Program-made: the position numbers and the translations under genes
The notes under the pieces: model-generated
What the model saw: only the letters and a program-made list of their open reading frames with translations
Told to the model about the DNA's origin: nothing
Databases searched by the model: none
Assembly (NCBI GenBank): GCA_002424865.1
Contig: DILC01000036.1
Span: forward strand, 1-13,805
Origin: Rhodocyclaceae bacterium UBA5602
GTDB lineage: Bacteria; Pseudomonadota; Gammaproteobacteria; Burkholderiales; Rhodocyclaceae
Direction of reading: 5' to 3'
Length of the DNA stretch: 13,805 nucleotides
Part shown: positions 13,737-13,805 of the stretch, one piece after another
Position numbering within the stretch: position 1 is the first letter of the stretch
Layout: every line of letters begins with the position of its first letter

Positions 13737-13805
13737 CCGAAAAAGATAACACCGCGGCATCAAGGCATGCATCCAGCCGGCTAAAAACCGGACAAAGCGC
13801 CACAC

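Noticed and set aside
13603..13803. Minus-strand ORF of 66 codons at the window's right end
   Set aside because: Half of it is antisense to the ABC ATPase gene. It has no ribosome binding site or recognisable family, and it spans the inverted repeat.

Overview
The window is a gene-dense stretch in which every convincing gene lies on the + strand. Several features point to a betaproteobacterium, probably of the Burkholderiales/Nitrosomonadales sphere: the block thiL-pgpA-pncC-recA-recX, the block lptB-rpoN-hpf-ptsN-hprK with a proteobacterial-type HPr kinase, and a NodI-like ABC ATPase close to a dienelactone-hydrolase-like protein. Base composition is moderately GC-rich. I cannot name the genus from the sequence.

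Region 1 (1-3980) carries thiL (thiamine-monophosphate kinase), pgpA (phosphatidylglycerophosphatase A), pncC (nicotinamide-nucleotide amidase), recA and recX. A roughly 97-bp dispersed repeat lies just upstream of thiL and again between pgpA and pncC. Region 2 (3977-8140) carries lptB, rpoN, hpf, ptsN and hprK: an LPS-export ATPase, sigma-54, a ribosome hibernation factor and the nitrogen-PTS/HPr-kinase regulators. It is joined to recX by an ATGA overlap, so two usually separate conserved clusters appear fused, and lptC/lptA are not next to lptB.

Region 3 (8141-11800) is accessory in character. It has a structured intergenic stretch, a small secreted PsiF-family gene whose second repeat is cut off by a TGA exactly where the family cysteine is expected, a good terminator, and a 982-residue PAS-PAS-PAS-GGDEF-EAL protein ending in a complete zinc-binding CZB domain.

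Region 4 (11801-13805) starts with a third, partial copy of the dispersed repeat abutting what looks like the last 26 codons of a lost thioredoxin-like [2Fe-2S] ferredoxin gene. An alpha/beta hydrolase and a NodI-like ABC ATPase follow. The window ends in 128 bp of non-coding sequence with a long imperfect inverted repeat; no permease partner is visible.

The points most worth a second look are the three-copy repeat, the ferredoxin remnant at its junction, the TGA-for-Cys in psiF, and the EAL-CZB architecture. I found no tRNA, rRNA, CRISPR array, insertion sequence or wholly novel multi-gene system. No gene-free stretch exceeds 300 bp.
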